A DNA stretch of 64,000 nt from Bradyrhizobium erythrophlei (GTDB taxonomy: Bacteria > Pseudomonadota > Alphaproteobacteria > Rhizobiales > Xanthobacteraceae), in assembly GCF_900142985.1 (NCBI RefSeq), contig NZ_LT670849.1:496001-560000 (forward strand), read 5' to 3'. The notes below the pieces were generated by a model. The model was not told the DNA's origin. It saw nothing but the letters and a program-made list of their open reading frames with translations, and ran no database searches. Of the stretch, positions 17,440 to 26,236 are shown one piece after another (position 1 is the first letter of the stretch; each line of letters opens with the position of its first letter). The position numbers were made by a program, and so were the translations under genes.

Positions 17440-18147
17440 TCAGGCAGGCTGTTTGGCGGGCGCGGGCATCTTGGCCGGCTTCTTCCGGCCGAAAAGCGCA
17501 AAGGATTTTCCGGTCAGCGCCGCGAGCACCAGCGCAACCATGTGATCGAGCCGCTCGTCCCTCGCCTCCTCGTTGAGGAGGTCGCGGCCGAAAATCACGC
17601 TCAAGGTGGCGCTGTTGGAGAGATAGAAGAAGCACAGCGCGGCGATCGAGATATAAAGCTGCACCGGATCGACCGCGACGACGAAATCGCCGCTGACAAC
17701 GCCGCGCTGCACCACGGTACGGATCATTTCGACAAACGGCGAGTGCATCGACTTCACCTTGGTCGAGCGCTTCAGGTGGCGTGCCTTCGCAACGTTCTCG
17801 GTGTTGAGCAGCGCCAGGAATTCTGGATTGCGCAGGAAATAATTCCAGGTGAAGTGAATGAGGCGCTCGATCGCCTCGGGCGGATCGAGATGTTCGAGAT
17901 CTAGTCCGCGCTCTTCCACCCTGATCTTCTCATAGGCGCCTTCGAGCACGGTGAGGTAAAGCTCTTCCTTCTTGCCGACGTGGTAGTAGAGCATTCGCTT
18001 GTTGGCGCCGGCCTTGGCCGCGATCCGGTCGACCCGCGCGCCGGCGAGCCCATGGGACGCGAACTCCTCCTTCGCCGCCTCGAGAATGCGAAGCCGCATC
18101 CCCTCCGGATCGCGCTGCCACTTCTGGTTTCGCCGCGTCTTGGTCAA
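17440..18147 (-). CDS. TetR/AcrR family regulator of the import/catabolic operon
   Basis: This 235-residue protein has an N-terminal TetR helix-turn-helix (ILEAAKEEFASHGLAGARVD, then AGANKRMLYYHVGKKEELY). The C-terminal ligand domain is like those of RutR-type regulators and ends in a lysine/proline/alanine-rich tail. The start is TTG at 18147, with GGCGGG upstream. It lies 147 bp before the permease gene on the same strand and probably senses the pathway substrate. Confidence 0.88.
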   Translation of the reverse strand: MTKTRRNQKWQRDPEGMRLRILEAAKEEFASHGLAGARVDRIAAKAGANKRMLYYHVGKKEELYLTVLEGAYEKIRVEERGLDLEHLDPPEAIERLIHFTWNYFLRNPEFLALLNTENVAKARHLKRSTKVKSMHSPFVEMIRTVVQRGVVSGDFVVAVDPVQLYISIAALCFFYLSNSATLSVIFGRDLLNEEARDERLDHMVALVLAALTGKSFALFGRKKPAKMPAPAKQPA

Positions 18148-18291
18148 TCAAAATCCCGCCTGTTAGGGGCGTCTCGACGTTCTCACCGCTTTCGCCTGTA
18201 GCATGTGAGCGCGCCAAAATGAACCATCGCGCGCTGTTTCCCGCGGGCGCGGTGGTGGCGTCGCCCCCGCTAAGGCGTTTATGATCGCATC

Positions 18292-18570
18292 ATGGGCCTC
18301 TATTCGACCTTGGTTCGTCCGCTTGTCTTTCGGTTCGCTGCCTGGATCGCAAGCGCCATGTGTTGATCGGCGCCGGCGGCGTTTCCACGGCCGAAGACGA
18401 CGCCTACGCCAAGATCCGTTTCGGTGCTTCGCCGGTTCAGCATCTCACCACGTTGATCTCTCAAGGCCCCGGCGTGGTTCGGAAGATCACCCTCGGCCTT
18501 GCCCGATTGCCGGCGCGCGACGGTGCGAAGCATCTGACGGAGGCGGTCGGCGTGGACGCGGTTCAGGGCG
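18292..18570 (+). pseudogene. pyrD: Degraded remnant of a dihydroorotate dehydrogenase (pyrD) gene
   Basis: An ATG at 18292 begins MGLYSTLVRPLVFRF, which resembles a PyrD N-terminus and stops after 24 codons. In another frame from about 18360 the sequence reads VLIGAGGVSTAEDDAYAKIR, then FGASPVQHLTTLISQGPGVV and ending LARLPARDGAKHLTEAVGVD. This follows the PyrD C-terminus (IGVGGISS..AYAKIRAGASLVQLYS..QGPGL). The core of about 260 codons between them is missing, and the frames differ. The fragment cannot make an enzyme because the FMN site and most of the barrel are gone. Confidence 0.7.
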
Positions 18571-18765
18571 CCGTGCCACTTGTTTTCGCGCCGGAACCCA
18601 ACACATCGACGTCCGTTAGACCCGGCGCGCGAAGCGTGCTCGGGCCGGCGGCTGCCCGCTTTCGGGGTGTTTTTGCGAATATTTTCAGCGGATAATCCCG
18701 TGGAACCGGTGCTAATCTTGGCACCGATCTGGCCGGGTCACCCTTGAACCTATGATGGGCAATGC

Positions 18766-19659
18766 ATGCAGGCTCTCTTCATCGGACAAACCTATATCGA
18801 CGTGACCTTCATCACCGACCACATGCCAACCGGCGACGAGAAGCATGTCGCCTCGGCCTATGCGGTCTCGTTCGGAGGCAACGCGGTCACAGCGGCGTTT
18901 TGCTGCGCCAAGCTCGGGATCGTACCGGACCTGATCGCCACGGTCGCCAATGACTGGCTCGGGCGGATGTTCCAGGATATGTGCGCGAAGTACGGGATTT
19001 CGATCCACCCGCGCAAGGTCAACTCCTCTTCGCTGTCCTTCATCATGCCGAAAGATGGCAAGCGCGCCATCGTGCGATGCCGCGACGACGAGCACATCCA
19101 TCCCTTCCCGCATCTGAACCTGAACGGCTGCCGCGCGCTCCACATCGACGGCCACCAGCCGGATGCGGCGATCCACTACGCCAAGCAGTGCCGCGAAGCC
19201 GGCGTCCTGACCTCGCTCGACGGCGGTGGCCTGCGGTCCAACACCCATGAGCTGCTTGAATTCATCGATATCGCGATCGTCGCCGAACGGCTATGTGAGC
19301 AGATGAAGCTCGAGCCGCGAGAGATGCTCGATTATCTCAAAAGCCGCGGCTGCCGCATCGGCGGGGTTACCATGGGTGAGCGCGGGCTGTTCTGGTACGA
19401 CGAAAGCGGCGCCGTTCGCATCATGCCGGCACTGCCGATTCCGCGCCAGCGCGTGATCGACACCAACGGCGCCGGCGACGTGTTTCACGGCGCCTACGTG
19501 TATTCCTACCTCGCTCATCCCGACAAGAAGTGGAACGACCATTTCGAATTCGCGCGCGCGGCTTCGACCCACAAGATCCAGCGTCTCGGCAACGAAGCGG
19601 GATTGCCGAGCGCGGCCGACATCGACGCCGTGAACAGGGAGTTCGCGATCATAGCCTAA
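18766..19659 (+). CDS. PfkB family carbohydrate kinase
   Basis: This 297-residue protein has the ribokinase/PfkB signature DTNGAGDVFHGAY at residues 232-244, with D238 as the catalytic base, and an N-terminal glycine-rich region (VSFGGNAVTAAF). It should phosphorylate a sugar or sugar-like alcohol in the cytosol. It is a single plus-strand gene with no adjacent sugar genes. It could serve the sugar-acid pathways elsewhere in the window. Confidence 0.9.
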   Translation: MQALFIGQTYIDVTFITDHMPTGDEKHVASAYAVSFGGNAVTAAFCCAKLGIVPDLIATVANDWLGRMFQDMCAKYGISIHPRKVNSSSLSFIMPKDGKRAIVRCRDDEHIHPFPHLNLNGCRALHIDGHQPDAAIHYAKQCREAGVLTSLDGGGLRSNTHELLEFIDIAIVAERLCEQMKLEPREMLDYLKSRGCRIGGVTMGERGLFWYDESGAVRIMPALPIPRQRVIDTNGAGDVFHGAYVYSYLAHPDKKWNDHFEFARAASTHKIQRLGNEAGLPSAADIDAVNREFAIIA

Positions 19660-19665
19660 GGCGGG

Positions 19666-20886
19666 TTACGCCAGCACGGACTTCAGATCGAAGCTCGCAT
19701 CGGCCGCCTTTTCCGGCTCGATCGAACGGTTCAGCCCGAGAATCTTGCGGCCGAACACGTGATCCGCCGCGCGGTTGACGGACTCGATGCCGACAAGCTG
19801 GCCGGCCCTATAACAGAAGGCCGAGAACGAGCGCGCTTCGCGGTCGCCGCGCACCACGACCTGGTCGTATCCGGTCGTCAGCCCCGCGATCTGAAGCTTG
19901 TCGTCGCCCTGATCGCTCCAGAACCACGGCAGGCCGTCATAGACCTTGGCATCGCCCGTCAGCCGCGCCGCGACGCAGCGCGCCTGGTCGGTGGCGTTCT
20001 GCACCGACTCCAGCCGGAGCGAACCACCAAAGCGCGGACTTGCGAACAGCGCGCAATCACCAATGGCCGAGATATTGGGATCGGAGGTGAGAAGATATTC
20101 ATCGACGATGATGCCTGAAGCCACCGGCAATCCCGCCTCCGCCGCAAGTTCGACATTCGGCAACACGCCGACACCGACCACGACCAGATCGACTGGGACG
20201 TGATGGCCGTTGCTGAGGCTGACGCCGGAAACCTTTTCGTTCGTGTTCTCGATGCTGGTCGCCTGCACGCCGAGGTGAATACGGATGCCTGCCGCGGTGT
20301 GCCGCGCCTGAAAGTAATCCGAAATTTCGGCCGTCACCGCGCGCGCCATCACCCGTGGCCCGAGTTCGATCACGTCGACCTCAAGACCCTTGATGCGCGC
20401 GGTTGCGGCAAATTCCAGACCGATGAAGCCGGCGCCGATCACCGCGACATGTTTCGCCGCGCCGATTCGCAGCCTGAGCGCCTCGCTCTCGTCGAGGATG
20501 CGCAAATACTTCACGTCCGGAAGATTGGCGTTCGGCAGATCGAGCAGACGGTTGCGCGCGCCGGTCGCAAGCACGAGGTGGCCGTAATCGAGAAAGGCGC
20601 CCGAGGTGAGCACCAGCCTTTGCGCGGCGCGGTCGATAAAGGCGGCACGGTCCGCGATCAACTCGATGTTCTGGTCGCGGTAGAATTTGTCGGGGCGGAA
20701 CATCAGGCTGTCCGGCTTCCCCTCACCTTTCAGATAGGCCTTGGACAGCGGCGGCCGCTGATACGGCAAATGCGCCTCATCGTTGATCAGGCAGATCCGT
20801 TCGGCAAAGCCATGCTGGCGCAAAGAGGCCGCCACCTGATAACCGGCATGGCCGGCGCCGACGATCAAAACAGTCTTTTGGGTCAT
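19666..20886 (-). CDS. NADH:ferredoxin reductase, palustrisredoxin reductase-like
   Basis: This 406-residue FAD protein has GxGxxG motifs at the N-terminus (VGAGHAGYQVA) and mid-protein (IGAGFIGLEFAA), and the FAD-contact motif SAIGDCALF. Its sequence closely follows, from memory, palustrisredoxin reductase (PuR) of Rhodopseudomonas palustris (for example HLPYQRPPLSKAYLK, FWSDQGDDKLQI, ESVNRAADHVFGRKIL). That enzyme feeds electrons from NADH to a [2Fe-2S] ferredoxin serving P450s. The gene starts 1 bp after the P450 stop codon, so the two are co-transcribed. No ferredoxin gene lies between or beside them. Confidence 0.92.
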   Translation of the reverse strand: MTQKTVLIVGAGHAGYQVAASLRQHGFAERICLINDEAHLPYQRPPLSKAYLKGEGKPDSLMFRPDKFYRDQNIELIADRAAFIDRAAQRLVLTSGAFLDYGHLVLATGARNRLLDLPNANLPDVKYLRILDESEALRLRIGAAKHVAVIGAGFIGLEFAATARIKGLEVDVIELGPRVMARAVTAEISDYFQARHTAAGIRIHLGVQATSIENTNEKVSGVSLSNGHHVPVDLVVVGVGVLPNVELAAEAGLPVASGIIVDEYLLTSDPNISAIGDCALFASPRFGGSLRLESVQNATDQARCVAARLTGDAKVYDGLPWFWSDQGDDKLQIAGLTTGYDQVVVRGDREARSFSAFCYRAGQLVGIESVNRAADHVFGRKILGLNRSIEPEKAADASFDLKSVLA

Positions 20887-20887
20887 G

Positions 20888-22093
20888 CTATGATAGAGCC
20901 GTGATGCGAAGCGGAAGGGTGTCGAAACCGCGCAGCGTGTTGTTCAACCGCCGCCTGGGTTCCGCAATCAATTCGAACGATTCAACACGTTTTGCAAGCG
21001 CAGCCAAGATCGCTTCGGTCTCCAGCCGGGCGACCGACTGCCCGACACAGCCGTGAACGCCGGTGCCAAAGGTCATATGTCCGGCCGCACGGCGGCTGAT
21101 GTCGAACACATCCGACCTTTCCCACCGGCGCGGATCGCGGTTGGCGGCCGCCAGAAACAGCAGCACCTTCTCGCCTTCGCCAAGCTGCACACCGCCGACT
21201 TCGATCGCCCTGGTGGTGGTGCGGAAGAAGGTCTGAACCGGCGCCTCGAAGCGCAAAACCTCCTCAAAGGCGTTGCGGATCAGGTTCGGCTCCCGACGCA
21301 GCGTTTGCCATTGGTCGGGATAGCGGGCCAAACAGTAAAGAGCGTTGCCAAGCCCGTAGACGGTCGTGTCGATACCGGCCGACAGAAAAGAGCGCACCAG
21401 CATCCCCGCTTCATCTTCCGACAACTCCCCGCCATCGACGGCGTCGAAAATCTGCATGCCCAGCCCGCGCGGGGCCAGCGCAGCCCGGTTGCATTTCGAC
21501 ATGATCCAGTCGCGGACCGGGCCGGCATGGGTCATGGCCTCTCGCAACAGGTCGTTGTGCGGACCAAACGAGTTGAACACCATGCTGCCATAACGCAACA
21601 GGTTCTCGCGGCCCTCCTCGGGAATGCCGACGGCATCCGGAAAGACTTTCAGCGGATAGGCTTCGGCCAGATCTGCGATGCCGTCGAATTCGCGCCGCGC
21701 GACCAGCTTTTCGATCAGCCGATCCGCCTCGCGTTCGAACGTCTCACGCAACGCCTTGATCGCGTTCGGCCACAGCAGGCGGGTCAGCACGGCGCGGGTG
21801 CGCGTATGCAATGGCGGGTCGGCTTCGAGGATGATGCTTGGCGGCCACCACGGCGGCTCTTTACGGAAATCGCTCAGGCCCACGCCCGCCGACGAACAAT
21901 ACGTTTCCCAGTCGGTCAACGCTTCGCGAACCTGGTCATGCCGGGCCATCGCCCAGACGCCGTATTTCTCGAGCCACACCACAGGTCCGGCTTCACGCAG
22001 GGCCTCATGATGTGGATAGGGGTCGCCAAGAAAGCCATGCGAAAATGGATCGACGGTCGAGATCGGCCGGCTCAACGTTGCCTGAACACCCAC
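20888..22093 (-). CDS. Cytochrome P450, CYP199-like
   Basis: This class I bacterial P450 of about 401 residues has the haem-ligand motif FGTGVHGCVGQ (Cys about 349), the I-helix SAGIDTTVYG and the ExxR motif EEVLRF. Many stretches match CYP199A enzymes as I remember them (YCSSAGVGLSDFRKE, ILEADPPLHTRTRAVL, APVQTFFRTTTR). Those enzymes oxidise para-substituted benzoates such as 4-methoxybenzoate. I chose the GTG at 22093, with GGAG 8 nt upstream, over the GTG at 22156 because the extension is not family-like. The redox partner reductase follows immediately. Confidence 0.92.
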   Translation of the reverse strand: MGVQATLSRPISTVDPFSHGFLGDPYPHHEALREAGPVVWLEKYGVWAMARHDQVREALTDWETYCSSAGVGLSDFRKEPPWWPPSIILEADPPLHTRTRAVLTRLLWPNAIKALRETFEREADRLIEKLVARREFDGIADLAEAYPLKVFPDAVGIPEEGRENLLRYGSMVFNSFGPHNDLLREAMTHAGPVRDWIMSKCNRAALAPRGLGMQIFDAVDGGELSEDEAGMLVRSFLSAGIDTTVYGLGNALYCLARYPDQWQTLRREPNLIRNAFEEVLRFEAPVQTFFRTTTRAIEVGGVQLGEGEKVLLFLAAANRDPRRWERSDVFDISRRAAGHMTFGTGVHGCVGQSVARLETEAILAALAKRVESFELIAEPRRRLNNTLRGFDTLPLRITALS

Positions 22094-22207
22094 GACGCCT
22101 GCTCCCCGATAACCGCTCCCCGATATCTTGCAAGCTTCGCGTGGGATTGTCACCACCTGCCGGTTCGATTTAAATGCCGGGGATCCGATGACACCGAGGC
22201 CCCGCCG

Positions 22208-23014
22208 ATGGCTGCGAGCGAAGATACATCAGGTGTCCCGCCGTCCGAGCTGGCATTGCTCGGAATCGATGGCGCGATTGCGACGATCACGCTCAACCGC
22301 CCCGCGAGTTTCAATTCGATCGATCTTTCGACTGCCAAGCGACTGCGGAAACTCGCCGCCGAGGTCGAGGCATCCGACGACGTCAAGGTGCTGGTCATCG
22401 AAGGCGCCGGCCGCGCGTTTTGCGCCGGCGGCGACCTCCAGACCTTGGGGGCGGCGGCCGCATCCGATACGATCGCGCCGGTCGTCGGAGAGCTTCTGCA
22501 TCACTACCACGCCTTCATCGCTGCTCTGGTGCACATGCCCAAGCTTGTGCTCGCGAGCGTTCACGGCTCGGCGGCCGGCGCCGGCTTCTCGCTCGCTTCC
22601 ATCGCCGATCTCTGTATCGCCGCCGACGACGCGCGGTTTACCCCGGCCTATGCGAAGCTCGGCGTGTCGCCCGATGGTGGCGGCACAGCCGGAGTAGCGG
22701 CCGCTGTCGGTCCGCGGCGCGCGTTACAGATTTTTCTCGGCGAAGACAGTTTTTCCGCCGCGCAAGCGCTCGAGTGGGGCCTTGTCACCAAGGTCGTTCC
22801 AGCCATGGAACTGAAAGCGGCCACGCGCGAACTGGCGCTTCGGCTCGCGCAAAATGCGCCTGCCGCTATCGCCGCCACCAAGCGGTTGGTGCAGCGCGCG
22901 CCCAAAAACTCGATCGAACATCAGCTCGACGCCGAACGCGACGCCATCATCGACAGCATGCACACCGACGAGTTTCGCGCGGCAATCAGCAAGTTCCTGC
23001 GCAAGGAAAAGTGA
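22208..23014 (+). CDS. Enoyl-CoA hydratase/isomerase family protein
   Basis: This 268-residue crotonase-fold protein has oxyanion-hole regions GAGRAFCAGGDLQ and HGSAAGAGFSLASIADL, followed by FTPAYAKLGVSPDGGGT. The glutamates typical of hydratases are not obvious at the second active-site position (SPDGGGT), so it could be an isomerase or another crotonase-family enzyme. The ATG at 22208 has a GAGG upstream. The open frame upstream of it runs antisense to the P450 and is not part of the gene. It is transcribed divergently from the P450. Confidence 0.9.
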   Translation: MAASEDTSGVPPSELALLGIDGAIATITLNRPASFNSIDLSTAKRLRKLAAEVEASDDVKVLVIEGAGRAFCAGGDLQTLGAAAASDTIAPVVGELLHHYHAFIAALVHMPKLVLASVHGSAAGAGFSLASIADLCIAADDARFTPAYAKLGVSPDGGGTAGVAAAVGPRRALQIFLGEDSFSAAQALEWGLVTKVVPAMELKAATRELALRLAQNAPAAIAATKRLVQRAPKNSIEHQLDAERDAIIDSMHTDEFRAAISKFLRKEK

Positions 23015-23018
23015 CCTC

Positions 23019-23116
23019 CCTCATGGTGAGGAGGCGCTCTTCGCGCCGTCTCGAACCATGAGGCCGCCGTTTTGGCCTCATCCTTCGAGACGCGCGTTGC
23101 GCTCCTCAGGATGAGG
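23019..23116. repeat. REP-like palindrome pair after the enoyl-CoA hydratase gene
   Basis: Two adjacent imperfect hairpins lie here. The first runs from CCTCATGG to CCATGAGG (23019-23063) and the second from CCTCATCC to GGATGAGG (about 23076-23116). Both contain GAGACG/CTCC-type arms with internal GCGC stems. Such CTCATG...GAGGAGGCGC elements are common between genes in Bradyrhizobium, as I recall. Here it separates two convergent genes and may also act as a transcription end. Confidence 0.7.
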
Positions 23117-23130
23117 AACAGGCTACGCTC

Positions 23131-24477
23131 CTAGTTCGGGCAGATATAGCCGGTTCCTGCCGGCGACTTGAAGCAGCCGACCGACTCCGGAATGACGTGC
23201 TTGGGCAGCCACAGCACCACCTTGGGGAAATAGATCGTAAAGGTGATGGTGACGAGGAACACGACATAGATCGGCAACGCCGCGCGCAACGCCTTGGAGA
23301 ACGGCACGCCGACGAATTTCGAGGCCATCAGCAGCACGAGCCCGTAAGGCGGCGTGATCAGGCCGAACGCCAGCGTCGCGATCAGCACCACGCCCATATG
23401 CACACCGTTGATGTCGCCGGCCTGGGTCAAGGTGTTCACCAGCGGCATGAAGATGATGATGGTCGGCACCGGCTCGATGAAGTCACCGATCACCGTGAAC
23501 AGCAGCACGAGCAACAGCATCATGATTTGCGGGTCGCTGCCGGCGATGGAGGTGATCCAGTCGGCGATGACAATGGCGCCGCGCAGATAAGCCAGCATCC
23601 AGCCGAAGGCGTTGGCGGCGCCGATGGTGATCAGCGGCAGCGAGAAGATCAGCCCGGCGAGGCAGAAGTCGTAAGGGATCTTCCTGAAGTGCCCGCGGTT
23701 GAGCGCGGGGATCACGACCGCGATGATCCAGATCACCGCGACCACGCCGGCTTCGGTCGGCGTGAACCAGCCTGTAAGAATGCCGCCGAGCAGGATCACC
23801 GGAATCATCAGCGGCAACGCGGCGTCGCCGGTGGCAAACATCACCTGACGCATGGAGGCACGCGGCTTGCGCGCGCCGATCGGCCCGAAGAAGTAGCAAT
23901 AGATCATCAATCCGAAGCCGATCATCAGACCCGGCACAATGCCCGCCATGAACAGGCCCGCGATCGAGACGTTACCGACCGCGCCATAGACCACCGCGGT
24001 GATGCTCGGCGGCACCAGGGCTGCGATGGTCGAGGCGGAGGCGATGATCGCTGCGATGAAAGCCGGACTATAGCCTTCGCGCCGCATCGGCGTGCCCAGC
24101 GCACGGCTCATCACGGCGACGTCGGCGGTGGTCGAGCCCGACATTTCCGAGAAGAACATGCTGAAGACGACGACGACCTGCGACAGCCCGCCCCTGATAT
24201 GACCGACCAGCGACAGCGACAGGTTCGCGATCCGCACCACGACATTGGCCGAACTCATGAGTTCGCCAACCAGCAGAAAGAATGGAATCGCCAGCAAGGC
24301 TTCCGAATCGACGCCGTCGAAGATCTTCTGGATGATCGCCGCGAGCGACACGTCGGTCAGTAATGCGCCGACAAAAACGCCGGCCATCAGCGAGAATGGC
24401 ACGGGCACGCCGAGATAACCGAAGAACAGGAAACAGAACGACATCAAGGCAAGGACTAGCGGAGGACTCACGGTCAC
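23131..24477 (-). CDS. dctM: TRAP transporter large permease
   Basis: This 448-residue inner-membrane protein of the TRAP-T DctM family has about 12 membrane segments. It carries typical stretches such as IPFFLLVGELMSSANVVVRI, SGSTTADVAVMSRAL and PTEAGVVAV. It couples sodium or proton entry to solute uptake. It starts with GTG at 24477, overlapping the DctQ stop by GTGA. The C-terminus carries a short extra tail with two cysteines (ESVGCFKSPAGTGYICPN). Confidence 0.93.
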   Translation of the reverse strand: MTVSPPLVLALMSFCFLFFGYLGVPVPFSLMAGVFVGALLTDVSLAAIIQKIFDGVDSEALLAIPFFLLVGELMSSANVVVRIANLSLSLVGHIRGGLSQVVVVFSMFFSEMSGSTTADVAVMSRALGTPMRREGYSPAFIAAIIASASTIAALVPPSITAVVYGAVGNVSIAGLFMAGIVPGLMIGFGLMIYCYFFGPIGARKPRASMRQVMFATGDAALPLMIPVILLGGILTGWFTPTEAGVVAVIWIIAVVIPALNRGHFRKIPYDFCLAGLIFSLPLITIGAANAFGWMLAYLRGAIVIADWITSIAGSDPQIMMLLLVLLFTVIGDFIEPVPTIIIFMPLVNTLTQAGDINGVHMGVVLIATLAFGLITPPYGLVLLMASKFVGVPFSKALRAALPIYVVFLVTITFTIYFPKVVLWLPKHVIPESVGCFKSPAGTGYICPN

Positions 24478-25049
24478 GCTCCCCGGCCAAGGGTCGTCTC
24501 GACCGGCGGAATGATCAGTTCTTCCTGCGGCTCCGGATGGTCAAAGCCGTTGCGGATGCCGTTGACGAGCTGCTCGGCCGTGAACAGCGCGATCAGGATC
24601 GCCGAGAGCGGGATCACGGCGTAGAGCGAAGCGATCGGCGTACCGGACGGCAGACGGAAACTGCCGAAACCGCGAAGGTAATTGACGTAGCCGAACCAGA
24701 TCAGGCAGAACGCGACGCCCAGCACCACGAAGCGAATGACGATCTCGACGAACGTCCGCGGCGCGCCATGCAGGGATTCCGAGATCGCGGTGAGATAGAG
24801 GTGATCGTTGCGGCGGGTGGCGACCGCAGCCCCGATGAAGATCGCGTAGATGAACAACGTCGAGGTGACCTCCTGCAACCACAGCCAGGGATGGCCGATC
24901 GTGCGGGTGACGATGTCGGCCGTCACCGACAGCGAGAAGCCGAAGCACAGAATGCCGCAGATGATCATCAGCCCAAGTTCGAGCCGGTCGAACACGCGCC
25001 ACTTCAGGTGATGCTGCCGCTGAAGCACCAGTTTGTCGGCCAAGGCCAT
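24474..25049 (-). CDS. dctQ: TRAP transporter small permease
   Basis: This 191-residue protein has four membrane segments and the DctQ pattern (VTRTIGHPWLWLQEVTSTLF, then IGAAVATRRNDHLYL). It partners the large permease in the inner membrane. It lies downstream of the two binding-protein genes, from which it is separated by a MITE-like repeat. Confidence 0.92.
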   Translation of the reverse strand: MALADKLVLQRQHHLKWRVFDRLELGLMIICGILCFGFSLSVTADIVTRTIGHPWLWLQEVTSTLFIYAIFIGAAVATRRNDHLYLTAISESLHGAPRTFVEIVIRFVVLGVAFCLIWFGYVNYLRGFGSFRLPSGTPIASLYAVIPLSAILIALFTAEQLVNGIRNGFDHPEPQEELIIPPVETTLGRGA

Positions 25050-25078
25050 TGTTGAACTCGCTGCCAGATAACCTTCTT

Positions 25079-25199
25079 GTCGTCCCGGCGAACGCCGGGA
25101 CCCATAACCACAGGTGTTTATTGCTGAAAGGAAGTCGGAGACATCATCACCTAACTGAAAGGCCGCGGCGTGTGGGTCCCGGCGTTCGCCGGGACGACA
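25079..25199. repeat. MITE-like element with 29-bp inverted ends inside the TRAP gene set
   Basis: A 121-bp element has near-perfect 29-bp inverted ends: left TGTCGTCCCGGCGAACGCCG, right CGGCGTTCGCCGGGACGACA. Each end is itself palindromic (CCCGGCGAACGCCGGG). The interior shows no coding capacity. It sits 6 bp after the stop of the first TRAP binding-protein gene's coding strand end and 29 bp upstream of dctQ. A diverged second copy lies at 42374-42514. Confidence 0.75.
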
Positions 25200-25205
25200 G
25201 AGACT

Positions 25206-26207
25206 CTAGTTAATCGCCTTGATCAGGTCCTTGATCTTGTCGGCATGGGGTCCGAGGTCCTTGGCGAGCTTGTCGAGATAGGGATCGGCGATCTTCTGGA
25301 ATCCGGTCTTGTCGACGTCGTACACGATCTTGACGCCGATCTTCTCAAGTTTGGCAGCCGCTGCCTTTTCCAGCTCGAACGCCCGCTTCGGCTCTTGCGT
25401 GCTGACATCGCGCGCAGCCGCCTGCACCCACGCCCTCTGTTCGGCATTGAGGTTCTGCCACAGCTTGTCGCTGATCCAGAGGATGGCGTTGTTGGCCTCG
25501 TGCTCGGTCATCGAAAGCACCGGCGCGACTTCGTAGTGCCGGTTGATAAGGTAGACGTTGACGGCATTCTCGCCAAAATCCATCACGCCGGTCTGCAAGG
25601 AGGTATAGACGCTGCCGAACGGCATATGCACGGTCTGCGCGCCGTAGGCCGCGAACATGGTGTCTTCGGTCGCGGTTGCCTGCACCCGAACCTTGTATCC
25701 CTTGAGATCCTCGACCTTGCGCACTTCGCGCTTGCCGTACATGTGCCGGAAACCCTGCGTGCCGAGCCCGATGGCGTGAATCCCCTGCACGGTGCCGTCG
25801 ATCATGTCGCGGATGGCCTCGAACACCTTCTGGTCGCCGAGCGCCTTGATATTGTGATCTTCATTGCGGAACAGGTAATGCAGCGACATCACGCCCGCCT
25901 GCGGCGAGATCGTGGACGTATTGGCCGACGATACGATCGCAAAATCGATATCGCCCGAACGCACCAGTTGCAGGAGCTGCGGCTCCTGCCCGAGCTGCGC
26001 GCCCGGATACTGGTCGACCAGCATGGTGCCCTTGCTCAATTCCTTCAGTTTGGCCGAGAAAATGTCATAGGCGATGCTATAGCCGGAATTGAGCTGCTGA
26101 TCGTGGGCGAAGCGATAGTGTTTGACCTCTTGCGCGCCCGCTGCGCCGGCTAATACGATTGCGGCCAGACAGCCCAGCAGGCTTGTTATTCTTGTTTGAT
26201 AACGCAA
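25206..26207 (-). CDS. dctP: TRAP transporter substrate-binding protein (copy 1)
   Basis: This 333-residue periplasmic DctP-family protein has a signal peptide (ending LAGAAGA). It carries the ligand-arginine region KGYKVRVQATATEDTMFAAY, followed by PFGSVYTSLQTGVMD. It starts with TTG at 26207, supported by GGGAGGACG. It is 29 bp downstream of a close paralogue, with a conserved ending LDKLAKDLGPHADKIKDLIK. The two probably bind related acids, likely sugar acids judging by the dehydratase gene next door. Confidence 0.93.
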   Translation of the reverse strand: MRYQTRITSLLGCLAAIVLAGAAGAQEVKHYRFAHDQQLNSGYSIAYDIFSAKLKELSKGTMLVDQYPGAQLGQEPQLLQLVRSGDIDFAIVSSANTSTISPQAGVMSLHYLFRNEDHNIKALGDQKVFEAIRDMIDGTVQGIHAIGLGTQGFRHMYGKREVRKVEDLKGYKVRVQATATEDTMFAAYGAQTVHMPFGSVYTSLQTGVMDFGENAVNVYLINRHYEVAPVLSMTEHEANNAILWISDKLWQNLNAEQRAWVQAAARDVSTQEPKRAFELEKAAAAKLEKIGVKIVYDVDKTGFQKIADPYLDKLAKDLGPHADKIKDLIKAIN

Positions 26208-26236
26208 CGTCGTCCTCCCATTGATATTTTTTTTGG

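Noticed and set aside
21053..22207. Long open frame upstream of the enoyl-CoA hydratase start
   Set aside because: It is the antisense shadow of the P450 gene; family similarity begins only at 22208.
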